Shown in pieces: positions 26,683-39,300 of a DNA stretch of 64,000 nt. Positions within the stretch are counted from its first letter, which is position 1. Each line of letters starts with the position of its first letter. Location: the NCBI GenBank assembly GCA_947034895.1, contig OX344763.1, forward strand, positions 31,185,025 to 31,249,024, written 5' to 3'. The stretch comes from Rhytidiadelphus loreus (taxonomy: Eukaryota; Streptophyta; Bryopsida; Hypnales; Hylocomiaceae). The translations under genes and the position numbers were made by a program. The notes below the pieces were generated by a model, which saw only the letters and a program-made list of their open reading frames with translations, did not search any database and was not told the DNA's origin.

Positions 26683-28942
26683 ATGGCTGCATCTTCATGC
26701 GCTCTTCTTCCTTTCTCCCTCCGTGTAGGATCTCCAATTCGCCATTCGAAGCTTTCTCATCGCAGCTGCAATCGCAGCTTTGGTTTTGTGAAGAATGCAA
26801 CTGCTGTGAAAGCTGCGGTGGGGTGGGTGGAGTTTCCGAAATTGAGCCCCGCAGGGAAGAAGGTGATGGACACGGTGGCGAATCTCATGGACCAGGAGAT
26901 CGGGGAAGCGCTGCGCCCTTCGCAAACGGCAGAGGATGTGCGATCGTTCAAGGGGGCTAATGGGGAAGGTTCGGTTACGATCCGGGCTGGACAGGAGGGG
27001 TCCAAGGTAATGAATGGCCTTGGATTTGAATTAGGGTTAACATTTGCTACCTGAATTAGGGTTTACACTCGTTTGGAGAGTGGAGTGGGGGAGTTGTACT
27101 CTGGAACCTGAGAGAGTTGTGATGAATTTGTTACTCGCATTAGGGTTGACGTTGATTTGAGGTGGGGTGGGGTGGAGTGGGTGGAGTCTTGGTCTGCATC
27201 CTGAAGACTTGTGATGAATTTGCTACTTGAATTAGGGTTGACGTTGATCTGAGGATTGGGGTGGGGGAGTCTTGGTCTAGAACCTGAAGACTTGTGCTGA
27301 ATTTGCTACTCGAATTAGGGTTAACTTTGATCTGAGATTGGAGTGGTGGAGTCTTATTACTCTGGAACCTGCAGAGTACTGCGATTTGGTTGTGGTGACA
27401 CTTTGCACCAATTTTGTTGAGTTCCTTTTTTATTGTTCTTTCAATGATGATTCTGGTGATCAGTAAGATTTGGATCCTTCGGAGTTTTTGAATTTTCACA
27501 ATATGAGCAATTGAATTGGTCGTTGTTTAGAAGCATTGATGCTTGGGCTTGAAACTAAGATTTTATCTATGGCATGTTCATAGTTGACGTGTTGTTTAGG
27601 GTTTCTCAGAGTGATTGATTCTCACTTTGGGTTCCGTGGGTTGACAGATTGATTTCGTGTTGGGGTCGTGGCTGAACTGCGTGCTGCCCTTCGGGGAGCT
27701 CAACATCGCCACTCTGATCGCCATGCTAGGACCGGAAGCGGACTCTCCACATCTCCTCTTTGAGTTTATCCAAAGCGGTTCTGATGCTCTGGTATTAGTC
27801 TTGGATTTGCTTCCACGGAAAGACCTGGTGTTGGATCCCGAGTACCTCGACCGGTTCTACGAGAATTCCAAGCTGGAGAGCATCCGGCAAACATTTGAAG
27901 CACATCCCAACACGCAACCCTATTTGTCATCTGCGCTCTACGTTCGAAGTGTGGTCTCGCCCACGGCGTTGCTGTATAAAGTGAGTGGAGGTGATGGGGG
28001 TTTGGACGCTGTCATTGGTGAGCACGCATTTTTTATCTGTGCATTACTGCATTATTTATTCTATTGCGTGTAGCACAATTTATAGGTTAATGCTAATCCG
28101 ACACCATATATTTGTGTACCTATTCATGAACACCATTTAGGGAGCTTTCTATCTCGTGTTGGTCACTTGCTGACTAGCCACTTATTAGCTTTTGCTTATC
28201 CATTCAAAAACTTCTCAATGGTGATCCCAAGGTGTACAAATTAACAAAAAAAGGTTCATTGCTCTATGGCACCCTAATTTGGTGTTACATGTACAAAGTA
28301 ACCCATGCATGACACTAAACCGAATAAACGGTGCAGTTGATTGTATTATAAACCTAGTGAATGAACCTGGTTTACTGGTATTATTTTAGCAGTGTTTAAG
28401 CTGTGTTCAGCTTCTCAATGGTAGGCCCAAGCTACACAATTTAACAAATAGAGTTCATTTGCTTTATGGCACGTGAATTTGGTGTTACATGAGACCATGC
28501 ATGACACTAAATAGAATAAATGTATGAATACCTAGTGAATCAATCTGGGTTTCTGGTGTTATTTTTACTGTATTAACAGGCGTAAATCAACTTGGTTTCT
28601 GATTTTGTTTTAATAGTGTTTCACCAGTTTCAGTTCTTGTAACTAGGTATTCTTTACCCCGTATCGAATTGGTTATTATGCTGTTTAACAGGTGAACCTT
28701 CCACTACTTCTGTACCAGGTGAGCTTGTGCAGCCTGCTGCGACGTCGGTATTCCAGTCGTGGTTGGAGGGTTATAAGACCATAGGCCAAGCTATGGACAG
28801 TGATGCAATGGCCTATATGAAGAAGCGGGATGAGTTGATCAAGACGAAAGGAGTGGAAGTGGATTTGAGTAGTAATATGCCGAGGTTGTTTGGGCAAGAG
28901 GTGGCTGATCGGGTGGTTGCTGCGTTTCGGAAGGGCGTTTGA
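26683..28942 (+). CDS. RCCR: Red chlorophyll catabolite reductase (RCCR/ACD2), three exons
   Basis: RCCR is a ferredoxin-dependent plastid enzyme that reduces red chlorophyll catabolite to a colourless product, limiting photodamage. Exons are 26683-27006, 27648-28017 and 28692-28942, all with GT-AG borders and compatible phases, giving 314 residues (Arabidopsis form about 319). The N-terminus (MAASSCALLPFSLRVGSPIR) is rich in serine and basic residues, as in a chloroplast transit peptide. Conserved landmarks are IDFVLGSWLNC, LLFEFIQSGSDALVLVLDL, PRKDLVLDPEYLDRFYENS, YVRSVVSPTALLYKV and, at the C-terminus, MPRLFGQEVADRVVAAFRKG. The frame is open upstream to 26614, but the ATG at 26683 gives the typical leader. 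Intron 1 holds a tandem repeat and intron 2 a dispersed repeat, listed separately. Confidence 0.93.
27053..27395 (+). repeat. Tandem repeat in RCCR intron 1, unit about 83-92 bp
   Basis: The word (G/C)AATTAGGGTT or a one-base variant recurs at 27053, 27137, 27229 and 27312. Each copy is followed by a GTTGATCTGAG-like stretch, GGAGTGG-rich sequence and a CTTGGTCT/ACTCTGGAACCTG segment. Spacing is 84, 92 and 83 bases. A partial unit starts at 27028. Confidence 0.8.
28072..28345 (+). repeat. Dispersed repeat in RCCR intron 2
   Basis: This stretch resembles 41265-41525 (VPS8 intron) over about 260 bases: both carry TTTATAGGTT, GTGTACCTATT, ATCTCGTGTTGG, CTCTATGGCAC and ATGACACTAAA in the same order. 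A partial second copy lies at about 28405-28535. It is non-coding; family unknown. Confidence 0.65.
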
Positions 28943-29341
28943 GGAAGTCCAATCTATCTTTATTTGTACATGTGATATCTTATTTTTTTTGGGTGTTTTG
29001 ATGTCAAAGCAGATCACTACACTGATTTATTCTATTAGTGTGTGGGACACTAATTTACCAAAGTCACGGTATCTTAAATTAGCGGTGACTGAAATATCAC
29101 TGTATTGTATTAATTTCCACATAAGTAAATATTTTTGTAGTGACACTTCTTTTGCAGGAGACATTCAGTGTAGCTGCTAACTGTAAATGTAAAGCCAGTT
29201 TTCTTATGAACCAATCAAGCGCATTGATTACCAGTCCTCTCTTATGTCACTCTGTAATTGCTTATTCCCTATATGTATCCTGGGAGTCTCCGTTGAGGTC
29301 AATATTGAACTGCTCTAGATCTTGTGATTGATTTTACATTA

Positions 29342-29546
29342 CTCCCTCCGTCCCAAAATGATCTCCCCTTAATTTTATTGCAATAAACTTAATACTGAAT
29401 TTTGAAAAGGGCTCCAAAACTCAAAGTTTCAAGAAGATAGGAGTGCATAGAACTTCACTTGTAGCTTGAAACCAATTGAAATAATGTTATTTTCAGCCTA
29501 AGGTCCAAATCATTTTGTCCAACTAGGAAATCATTTTAGGAGGGAG
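29342..29546. mobile_element. Stowaway-like MITE (205 bp)
   Basis: The left end CTCCCTCCGTCCCAAAATGA and the right end TCATTTTAGGAGGGAG are inverted repeats of the Stowaway/Tc1-mariner type, flanked by TA on both sides (29340-29341 and 29547-29548). There is no coding capacity. Confidence 0.85.
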
Positions 29547-29548
29547 TA

Positions 29549-29978
29549 TTTAGATATTGGGGCACATTCAAATCAATTATGCTATGGTCTATGCTTGGTC
29601 AAAGATTTATTGAATGGAAAATTGATTGGTATCCAACATGTCATTTCTTGTGAGAATAGATTTTTATTCTAGGTTGCTCCAAAACCCATATTAGTCTAGA
29701 TGGATCCCAAAGCTAATAAGGTAATAATACCTAAATGCATCCGAATAAGGATTTGAGCATGGTTCCTATTTTTGAACTATTGAAGCTTTTGTTAAAGTTT
29801 TATTTAGCTCTTGTTGGTAGTTGTGAGGAGATTTGAAAAGGCATTTTGTAGATTTTATATAAATAAACTATGAATTTTTGAATTTTTGAAAATAAGTTGA
29901 CCTAAAATCAACAATGGACACACCACTTCAAAAAATAGAGACAATCCTATACTTAGCTACTCTACTTAATTCTACCAA
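29549..29978. other. 3' flank of iPGAM
   Basis: AT-rich stretch between the Stowaway-like element and the iPGAM stop codon; probably part of the iPGAM 3' untranslated region. Nothing else is recognised. Confidence 0.4.
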
Positions 29979-32900
29979 TCAATCTTCATCATATTCTAGT
30001 AGTGTAGGCTCATAATCCCAAGGAGCTATAAACCCATGGAAGTTGATGAATGTAGAGGCAACATTGGCCAATCCAGCATTAGGCAAGTCTTGTCTAAACC
30101 TTACTCCTTTGGGCAATCCTGGTCCACCAATGATGCATGGCACCTACAAAGTGTAGGCAACAATGTCATCAACTGAGGTGGGTACCTCCAAACTCTTCAC
30201 TTTTTTGCTACTATGTCTAGTTATTATTATTAGATTGATCAAATTTTCATATTTTCTTGTTGGCAAGTGAAAGGAGGTTCCAATGCACCAAAGAACACAA
30301 ACATTTGACCATATTGTGTGCAAAAGTTATGACAGGTCAAAGTTTTGTTTGGTAGATGTTTCTAAAATCATTTCTTCAACATAAGTACATATTGGATTTG
30401 GAGATGTACACAAAGTGATGATAGCACTTTTAGGCAAGGTGCAATTTTGGGTGTACCCACCTTAACTCTAGAATACCAAATAAGTAGAAGAATAAAATGA
30501 TGGTATTATCAATATAGAACAAACCATTACATACCGGGTTACATGTATGGGAGGTGAGAACTTCGGTCTCTCCTTTTTTGTTTCTCAACGGTGCCCCAGT
30601 TTTCAAACTCCGTTTCACCATGTCTTCTGCGTTTCCGTGATCGGCAGTTATCAAAAAAATCCCTTTCACTTGTTCAACAGCATCCAACATTATCTGCAGC
30701 ATAATGCAGTGTAAGGTACAATTTTGTTTACAAACCCAATAGAAACTTGATATTGTCTCCTATTACAAAAAAAAAAAAAACGCATCTATTCATACAATTG
30801 GTTGGACATTAATTGGCAAGAGATGAAACTGTGACTTGTCGAAATGTCTATGGCCATTGATTTTAGAACGGAAATCGGGAGTTGGCTATTGCCGCTTACA
30901 TACAACCTTTGCTCTGAAATTGCAGTTTTGAAAAAATTTCAACAGAGAAATTCAAAACTATACACAGTGATTTCGTAGAGAAATTCAGAAGCAGATTGCA
31001 AAAAATAGAAAGTCTACTGTCAATGCCGCTATGAACCAAAGTAAGAAAATGTGTACCTTGACAGCCTTGTCAACTGTCTCGCATGCTATGATTGTGGCCT
31101 TGAGATCACCGGTGTGACCAACCATATCCCCGTTTGCGATGTTCACACGAACCTGTTAGTAATCCAAGCCCATTGTTTGCTCATAATTACATTAATCCAC
31201 AAACAACCACCTCCATCTCTTCTATTGATTGATTCAAAACAAATGATCATGAGAACGAAGATTGTATTGTTTCAATAGGAAGCTAGGTCAGTTGGATGTT
31301 GCGGAACCTAATATGAAGTACTTTACAATACTACAGGTAGAGAGCGTTGTTAGAACTTACATGGTCAAATTTGCCGCTAAGGAGAGCGTCGCGAGCCTTC
31401 TCAGCAATCGCAATAGCCTTCATTTCAGGCTTCTCATTAAAAGCAATACCCTTATCACTGGGAATTTGGACATACTTTTCCAAGCTGGAACTGAACATGC
31501 CGGAACGATTTCCATTCCACACAAAAGTGACATGACCGAACTTCACAGTCTCACTGTTTCACAACCATTCCACCAAAATTAACCCCATTAAATTGGAAAA
31601 AAATCTGATATATTTTAGCAGTAAACCCAGAATCTTATATGTAGAAAATATTCTACTCAAAGCTTGACACGCTCGTATTCTATCTCATGGATCAATCAAC
31701 ATCATTCTCAAGGTTTGCTCTCAAGTTCAAGCCACAAGAACTGCATTTGTCCAGTTTTTGCTAAACCTAAACCTAAACCCTAAACCCTAAACCCTAGTCC
31801 TTATGAGATTGATTTGAGCACTGAAAAACTATGCAGATTCATTGGCAAATTTGTGATATTCCAAAGCTTATAGTTAGATCAAAATAAACGTAAGATCGCT
31901 AAACCTGCAAGCCCAACTTTTGATAGAGTTGTGCACCAAATACTCTCCCGATGTCTTCTCGATCAGTGGAGGTGCAACCAGGTAATGCTTGGGAAGGTCA
32001 AGATCTGCATCATACTGCAGCATACCGACGTACTTGATTTTGGGCATCTTCCCTCGATCGAACTTGTCGAACTTCTCAAGGTCGTAAGCTTTGGCTGCCA
32101 TTACCATCCGATCTGCCCTGAAATTGAAAGTCACAACAGCGTCGTTGTCAAGGATGGGACCAACTGGTTTGCCATCAGATCCCACGATCACAAAAGGAGG
32201 AAAATACTGATCATCGAGCTTTGGATCCGCCTCTTTGAGTTTCTTCAGTCCGTCCATAGCATTTGAAAACTTGTGAGGAGCTTCTCCTTGGACTTGGGCA
32301 TCCCAACCTTTCTTCACCACTCCCCAGTCATTCTTGAAAAAAAGCAAAGATTGGTACCGAGTTAGTACATCCCCTTGAGATAGAAAAGATTGTCCACTTT
32401 GAATGTCATGTTCTTTTTAAGGTTATTTTGAGTAGGTCAAAAATATACTTCCTCGTTGCTAATTTTATTTAGGTTGCAATGAACACATGCAATGTTCTTC
32501 ATTGATTGTAGTGATATAAAATTTGAAACCTTTCTTAATTATGTTTTTTACAATATGGTCAATAAAATTGGCTCAAAAAAAATACCAAAAAAATTGTGGA
32601 CAATCATTTCGGGACAGAGGGAGTATCAAATGATGTATAAAAAATCTATGTATAAAAAAATATGTATTGAATAAAGAAATGAACCTTGATGACCCCCAAA
32701 AAAAGTCATAATGAAGATTAAGTCATTTCAAATTAGTTACAATCAACAGGAAGTGAGAGATCTTCCCTTGCTTATGCGACGTTTTTGCTTCATTAAACTA
32801 ACAATCATTTCTAGAGTTTCAAAAAAATATACCGTAAATAAAGAATATGGTAGATAGTGGTATCTAGACTGACCTCATACCGGTCCATAGTGACAGCCAT

Positions 32901-34356
32901 TCGGCCACCCCCGGAGGCAATCATGGCATCACATCCCATTTTTCTAATGGTGGTGAGATCTTTCTCAAGGATGTCAATGTACTTGGGAGCCGACCCTAGC
33001 GCTACATCTCGCCCATCCAAAAGAATATGTACACGCATTCTTTTAGCTCCACGTTCAGCACACCCTTTCATCAACAACTGTAAGAGCGAAGCACAACCTC
33101 TATAATAAAATAATAAAATAAAAAGACACAAACATGTTTTTTTTTCTTTTTTCTAGTCTTTGAGTATGCAATGCATATACAATAGTATTAAGGTAAACTG
33201 AATGTCTTTAAAATATTTTAAAAACAACATTCTTATTCAAATGTTGGTTTGTATCAAAGAACACTTTATATATGTATAACAATCTTCATAAGAGGTAATA
33301 ACAACAAAGTATGTGGAGTAATTTATAATTACAATATGAAATTTTGCCTACCGACAACTGATTAGATCGAGAATGTACACCACCATCACTCAACAAGCCA
33401 ACAAAGTGCACTGTGTTTTTGGCGAAAGCTGAGCTAATGTACTTGAATCCCACCCCATCATACAACTTTCCAGTTGCTAGGGCTTGATCCACAAGACCTG
33501 CACTGTTCCAACCAGCAAATCTCTATGAATCAATGTAAGACCCTTCATGTTAAATTCAATAAGAAAAAATTGAATCTATTCTAACATTGTGAATCTCCGC
33601 ATTCACTTTAACTAATCTAAAAGATGGTCTTATTCTTTTGAATTCTAACCTCCGTGAAGAAGCTTCTACAAAGGCCTCTCGAGAAAAACAATAGCCAAAA
33701 TAAACAAAATCTTAAATTGATGCAGATTATTGGCAAAATACTTTGCCAAACCATCTAAATGCATGACGCACCCTTGTGTGAATATACGCCCAGCACCAAG
33801 AGCGTTGTGGCCAACTTCACTGTTTCCCATGTCTTCATCACTCGGAAGGCCAACTGAAAGGCCATGAGCTCGTACTAGCCGCCATCGGTCTGGTGCCATC
33901 TAAAAAGTGAAATCACAAATTCTATCACTAAATTGAATTAAACAAGGGGATGCTTTAATTTACTAGTGGTATAACTTCACACTAAAATAAAGATGCAAAC
34001 TTATCAATGGAAAAAATCCAGTATTCTCTACATATTCTTAGACACAACACTCTCAAACTCTCCACTTCTACTTCATAACATTGGACCTAACCTCATGATC
34101 ACAATATATCTTCTAGTCAAATCACCACTTTAGAAGCAATAATAGGTAGCCAACTTCACTATACCTTTTTGAGCTCGTCCATTGTGGGTGTAGGGGCAAC
34201 ATTAATGCCGTTGAATTCATCAAGAATTTGTTCACCCCATCCATCCAAAATAATAATCATAACCTTCTTGCCTCTTCTTAGAATAGGATGGTGTCTCAAT
34301 CTCCATCTATGAGGCCTCTCAAAAATGATCTTCCTCCCTTGTATCTCAAAGTTCAT
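29979..34356 (-). CDS. PGM1/iPGAM: 2,3-bisphosphoglycerate-independent phosphoglycerate mutase, nine exons
   Basis: This glycolytic enzyme interconverts 3- and 2-phosphoglycerate using Mn ions and a phosphoserine intermediate. Exons (minus strand) are 34356-34165, 33899-33772, about 33502-33353, 33077-about 32873, about 32335-31905, about 31556-31358, 31153-31056, about 30693-30535 and 30143-29979. Motifs in order: IIILDGWGE near the start, the catalytic-serine segment [87 protein letters not shown], the metal-binding [10 protein letters not shown] and the C-terminal DYEPTLLE. All metal and substrate motifs I can recognise are kept, so it looks functional. It is the plant type, without a transit peptide, hence probably cytosolic. 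Introns are AT-rich and contain repeats. Confidence 0.94.
31761..31796. repeat. Interstitial telomere-like repeat in an iPGAM intron
   Basis: Two CTAAAC units followed by three CCCTAAA-type units run head to tail. On the gene strand they read TTTAGGG, the plant telomere repeat. They lie in the intron between the exons ending near 31905 and starting near 31556. Confidence 0.75.
32448..32628. mobile_element. Degenerate Stowaway-like remnant in an iPGAM intron
   Basis: The right end GGGACAGAGGGAGTA matches the Stowaway terminus. The proposed left end TACTTCCTCGTTGCT is only a weak inverted match, so the left border is uncertain. Confidence 0.3.
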
Positions 34357-36337
34357 TCCCTTTAATGGGAGGAATTATAATGTGCTAAATTGAGTAGGAT
34401 CCAAGATGTCTATTACATTTGCAACCTAGCCAAAAGAAGCTAAAGAGAACTTCTTCAACATTAGATGACATATATACTCAAACAAAAAGTCCTTACAACT
34501 TGTTCTTCAATTTCAAAAATCTCAAGACAAATCAAGTTCTAGTTTCAATAGCTCCTTGGTCATTTGACTTAATAACACCTCTAAGGATATGAAAGGCAAA
34601 TCGTTTCAAAATTACCTTTAAGAACCAAGTAGAACATGATCAAAATAGCATCTCAACAACACAAACTAGCACCTCCACAAAATAATGTCCTAAGAGAGTT
34701 TCTCTTCACCTCACGAACCGTTGCGGACCCAATAGGTGTATTATTCCAACCCTTCATAAACTGCAAAAATACAAGTAGATCACCAATAATACTTGATCAC
34801 ACTATCCTAATATCAATAGAAATAGTATTAAATCATCATCATCATCATTATTATTATTATATGAGAAAGTGAAAGCAAAATTTGTGCAACTGCAAGGTGT
34901 ATCAAGCACTCAAAGTCTAGTTGCTCCAAGTCCATAGACAGGCTACATGTGTGACGACATCCACATTAGTAAACACATCACATGTCTCCTCACGTCCAAT
35001 AACATTAACAGAAAATTGAAATATTATCAATATGGCTGTAAATCATTCCTGAAATGCTCATAACCGGCAGAATTGGCAGAGATATCCCAGATCTGGCTCA
35101 ACCGGAAGTCTGCCGCTACGAACATTTGTAATTGAGAATTTGGTATATATGATTCACGGCAAATGTAATCCCCAGCAGAAACGTCATGAGGCCAACAAAG
35201 ACTTATGATAATATGAATCGGATTTAATCGTAGATTTCTTAACTGGTACAAAGTTTGCGCTTGCACAATCTCACGATAACCCCAATGGACCAACAATGGA
35301 GGACGTTCCGATTCACCAAAGTCAAGTTCCCATCTGTGTCATAATAGCAAGAAGACAAATGTAACCTGTAACTAATGGAATCAATTCGAACGTTCTTTTA
35401 TTCTTCCGACAAGCTGCAACACTAATATTTTAGTTTCATGAGCGCAAAATCAATTTGCAAGCGCAAGGATGTCCGCCAAGAACGTACTTTTTACAAGTAG
35501 AGTACTACTGGTACTCAATCACTGTATTCTTGTATTACAACCTGAGGCAAAACTGGTCGCATTGTTAATGCATCTCAAACCTCTAAAAATCTCTCGTATC
35601 TTACATACAATGTGTCTACGCTAAGGTCCCTCAGACCAGTTGGCTTCAGGACGTACAAATCGAAATTGTTTTACTATCTGGCAACCGACCACTGGTTTGA
35701 AAATCCAAAGGGTTTTAAGCCTGAAAGCATGGAGCCTATCACCAAGGTAGTCAGCAAAGAGAAATCCAATTCCTGGATGAATAGACTCATTCTTTGTTTC
35801 TACAGGAACCCTGAAAGTCATTCATCGGACACTTGTCCTCTCTGGCGTTACAGGATTAACAAAGAGACCAATTTGCCATTTTGCCATAACGACATTCAGC
35901 ATCTCTAAGGTCGGGGCTTGTTCAGGTACCTGAGGCTGTCAGGAATCTCACTTGGACTCAAAAGTATCGGTCAGGTCAAAAATAATATTTTGCAGTTTTG
36001 TGGAAAGACCTGCCACAGTATCGTAAACGGTAATTCAGTGACATATCACAGGGTGCCCATGGCCGTATGAAAACGGAACCGTACAGTCGCAGATCAAATA
36101 CAGTTCACAGGGAATCGATAAAAATCTGAAAAGCAAGAATTCAATAAGAGGACGCAGAAACCAGGGTGCCGAAGTCCCAAATGAAAAGAAAGAAAATTCA
36201 GCAACTCCAAACCCTGCACTCTAAACCTTACACCGGCAGCCTGCGTGCAACAGAATGAAGAGAAAATAAAGGCTGACTTGGATATACCAGATGCTTTGTG
36301 AAGGCCACTGTATCATCCGCCCTTCAGGCCCCTCAGA
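34357..36337. other. Spacer between iPGAM and VPS8
   Basis: The part next to 34357 is the likely iPGAM 5' leader and promoter; the part next to 36337 is the likely VPS8 3' untranslated region. A small (ATC)n/(ATT)n microsatellite lies at 34832-34860. Open frames such as 35612-35908 resemble no family I know. Confidence 0.45.
34832..34860. repeat. Microsatellite (ATC)n(ATT)n
   Basis: A run of five ATC triplets passes directly into about five ATT triplets. Confidence 0.9.
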
Positions 36338-39300
36338 TCACCTCCGCAAGCTCGTTGAGATTTTCTGAACAGGCCTACTTCTTGAAGTTGCACTGCTTTC
36401 AGGAACAGATGCCCGACGAGGACGACTTTTCTGAGGAGGTGCCAGGTGTAATTTAAGTGAAGGTCCCAGATCTGAAAGTTGTTTTCCCTGTTGCAGCTGC
36501 TTCAGCAGAGCCAGCTGAAGGAAACCAAGAAAGTCAGTATACCTAGATCTATCTGAAACAGGAGAAGACGTGCAACATATGCGTAACTGAATTGACGAGT
36601 AAAGAATTTTACAGTGTTTAAAATACGATGACACGAGTATAGAGGGCTCGTACCCGAGAGACCTCCGGAGCATGGTGATTGCTCTTGATAGCAGTGCCTA
36701 CCGAATAAGCTGCAACTGTGTCGAGACTTGTACTTGAAGAACCTGTGTTGGCTTCATCATCTCCTTTCTCGGTAGTCTTCTTTGACGAAGTGCTTGATTT
36801 CACTTTCAGCGAACAAACAGGGCACCCTAGAAAACCCTTTTCTTTATTGGATCCTCCATTACCTATGCAAACTATGTGTGCAGCATGACCACACGAAAAA
36901 ATACTAAATCCATTTGAGCCACGTGAAGCAGCCCTAGATATTGAACCATTTGAATTTTTCATAGTATTCCTTCTGTGACCTTGCATGGCATCGTCCTCCA
37001 ATCCAAGCCCACAAATGCAGCAGACGGAAGAAGCAACAGAATATCCATGTGAATAGCCTTGACGAAGAGCATTGATGTTGTAGAAAGTATCCTCCTCTAT
37101 AAGATGCTTTGCAGTCCTCTGCACGTCATGTAAAAATAGTGTCCGTAAGTAGTAGCATTCTTTAGTCAAGAACAAAGTGACGATTACACACAATGCACGA
37201 AAGGTCCAAAGAATGTATCAGATAGTATACCAGTATCGTTCGTTCGTAGCCATACGCACTGAGCATATTCAAAATCGTGGGTCGAAAGTCTCCAAATGCG
37301 TGGCTCCCATGATCTGCCAGTATTTTCTCCATTATAACATGCAGAGGGATGTAGCCCATCATTCCGTCAATGATATCCTCCATGATCGAAACAAGTACTT
37401 TCTTCAAAAGTTTGCCTGCGAGTGAATGAACACGATGAAGTCAATCATGATTGTTGCAAAGAAACATTTACTCAGAACATACCGGTAATCAATGTAGCAA
37501 AGCCAGGGCGTCACAGTGCAAATTAGCCAAAACTGATCAGCAAATTTCGAAATTATGGACAAGGTCCTTAATTAAATTCAGTTGAGTAATTGAGAAATCT
37601 AACCCCTGGTCTGTTCTTTGATCAACTTCCGCTGAGCTTTTGAAATTCCTCGTACTTCGGCTCTTCCCGAATCCGCCAGTTTTTGCTTTTCAGAACTTGT
37701 AAGAAATTCTGAACTTGAATCCTTGCTGTCAAGAAATCCAGCAGGATCTGATGCACCTTTAGATGGTTCCACAGTGCTGCAACAAGGTGATAAAAATCGT
37801 AAGCCCGAGAATAACTAAAGAATGAAGCGTGAACACGGCCCGCTTCACTTCCAATAATTAACTGTGCAGAAATATAAGACTGTACCTGTCAAGGAGGCGA
37901 AACCAGAGCATTGTTGATTCACGGGGGTCAAGTCGCTGAGTGTTACGCTGACATAAGGCCAGAGCCACAGCAACAGCCTCTTTTAGTGCTGCTACCTGCA
38001 AATTTTGCAAAATAGTAATGGTAAGCATTACAGATTCGTAACCCCAAAAGAGAGAAAATTAAGGACTTGGCATAAGGTATTTCGAAACTTGATATTCTCT
38101 AGGGTTGAACACCAAGAGGTAATAGTAAACATAGATTACTCCCATGAACAGCTCCAAAAAAAATTGTCAAAGACAACAACTAACCTCAGGAACCTTAAAC
38201 AGTAACTTGTCGTCCTTGTCAAAAGCTTGTAACGAGGTGCTTGAAAAGGTGGAGACAGAAAGCTCCAATCTATCTCTACAACTATCCAGATCCTTGAGCA
38301 CAAGATTCAGAGCGCTTGCAACATCACCAACACGCTCTAGGAGAAATATTGCTGCGTCTGTAATACCATACTCCTGACACAATTTGAGGCAGTGCTCCAA
38401 CCGATAGTTTTCATAGCTTTCCAAGAACTCCAGCACGGCATGTGGTTCGAATTGGCATAACAGCTGCATGTTCAGAAAGTTGTCAGACAGATCATATTGA
38501 ATGAGTAGGTGCACCCTGAGATAACGACATAAGCATTATATCAAGAAGCATCAAAACACCAATCCAAGTCCCACTGCCCCAACAATTCCAACAAAAAAAG
38601 CATGTCAAGAAAAAAAAGCATTTGAACTTGGTATATGTCCACCAGAAAGAACAAGAAATCTAGATTTTAAATTTTATCATTTAAATTTTATTTTTGTTCG
38701 AGATAAGGATAATGTTCGAGAGGGTATGCCAGATTTACCTCCACATAAAGTTCTGCCATATCGTCTGTGAAGACTACATCAGATCGTCGTAGTAAATCCC
38801 TGATGTCTACATTTGGGTTCCATTCGTCTTTGCCAAACCTGCCTGATGCAGTTTTCTGACGATTCGACAAACGATCCTTGTGTTTGCCGAATGATAACTT
38901 AATTGCATTCTCCAACCCAAAAGGCTTGCTACCTCCAGGGCGAGCATCCATGATGCCCTTCAGATAGGCAAACAGGAGCTTTGGATGAGATGCAAGCTTC
39001 TCCATAACTTTCTGGTTATCGCTGCTGAAATGCTTCAAAACAATCCACAACGAGCCTTTGCTGATACATGAACCATTCTGAATAGTATTAGTACTATGCG
39101 AACTCATCATCTCAGCGAATACAATAAGCTAGATTCCAATACAACGTTAGAACCTTCACTCCTGTTCCCGATACACTTTTTACGGTAGGAATCACTATAA
39201 CAACGTACACTTGCAAAATGAATCTTACCTACTATGCTGCACAAGTTCTGGAATGTGCAGAAGAATAGCCTCCCGAAATTTAATCAGGTCAGAACCTCTT

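Noticed and set aside
29015..29142. Possible 128-bp CACTA mini-element (CACTAC...GTAGTG)
   Set aside because: Only six bases of the ends match and the flanking triplets (GAT and ACA) are not duplicated.
35612..35908. 98-residue plus-strand open frame between iPGAM and VPS8
   Set aside because: No recognisable domain, and probably the VPS8 3' untranslated region.
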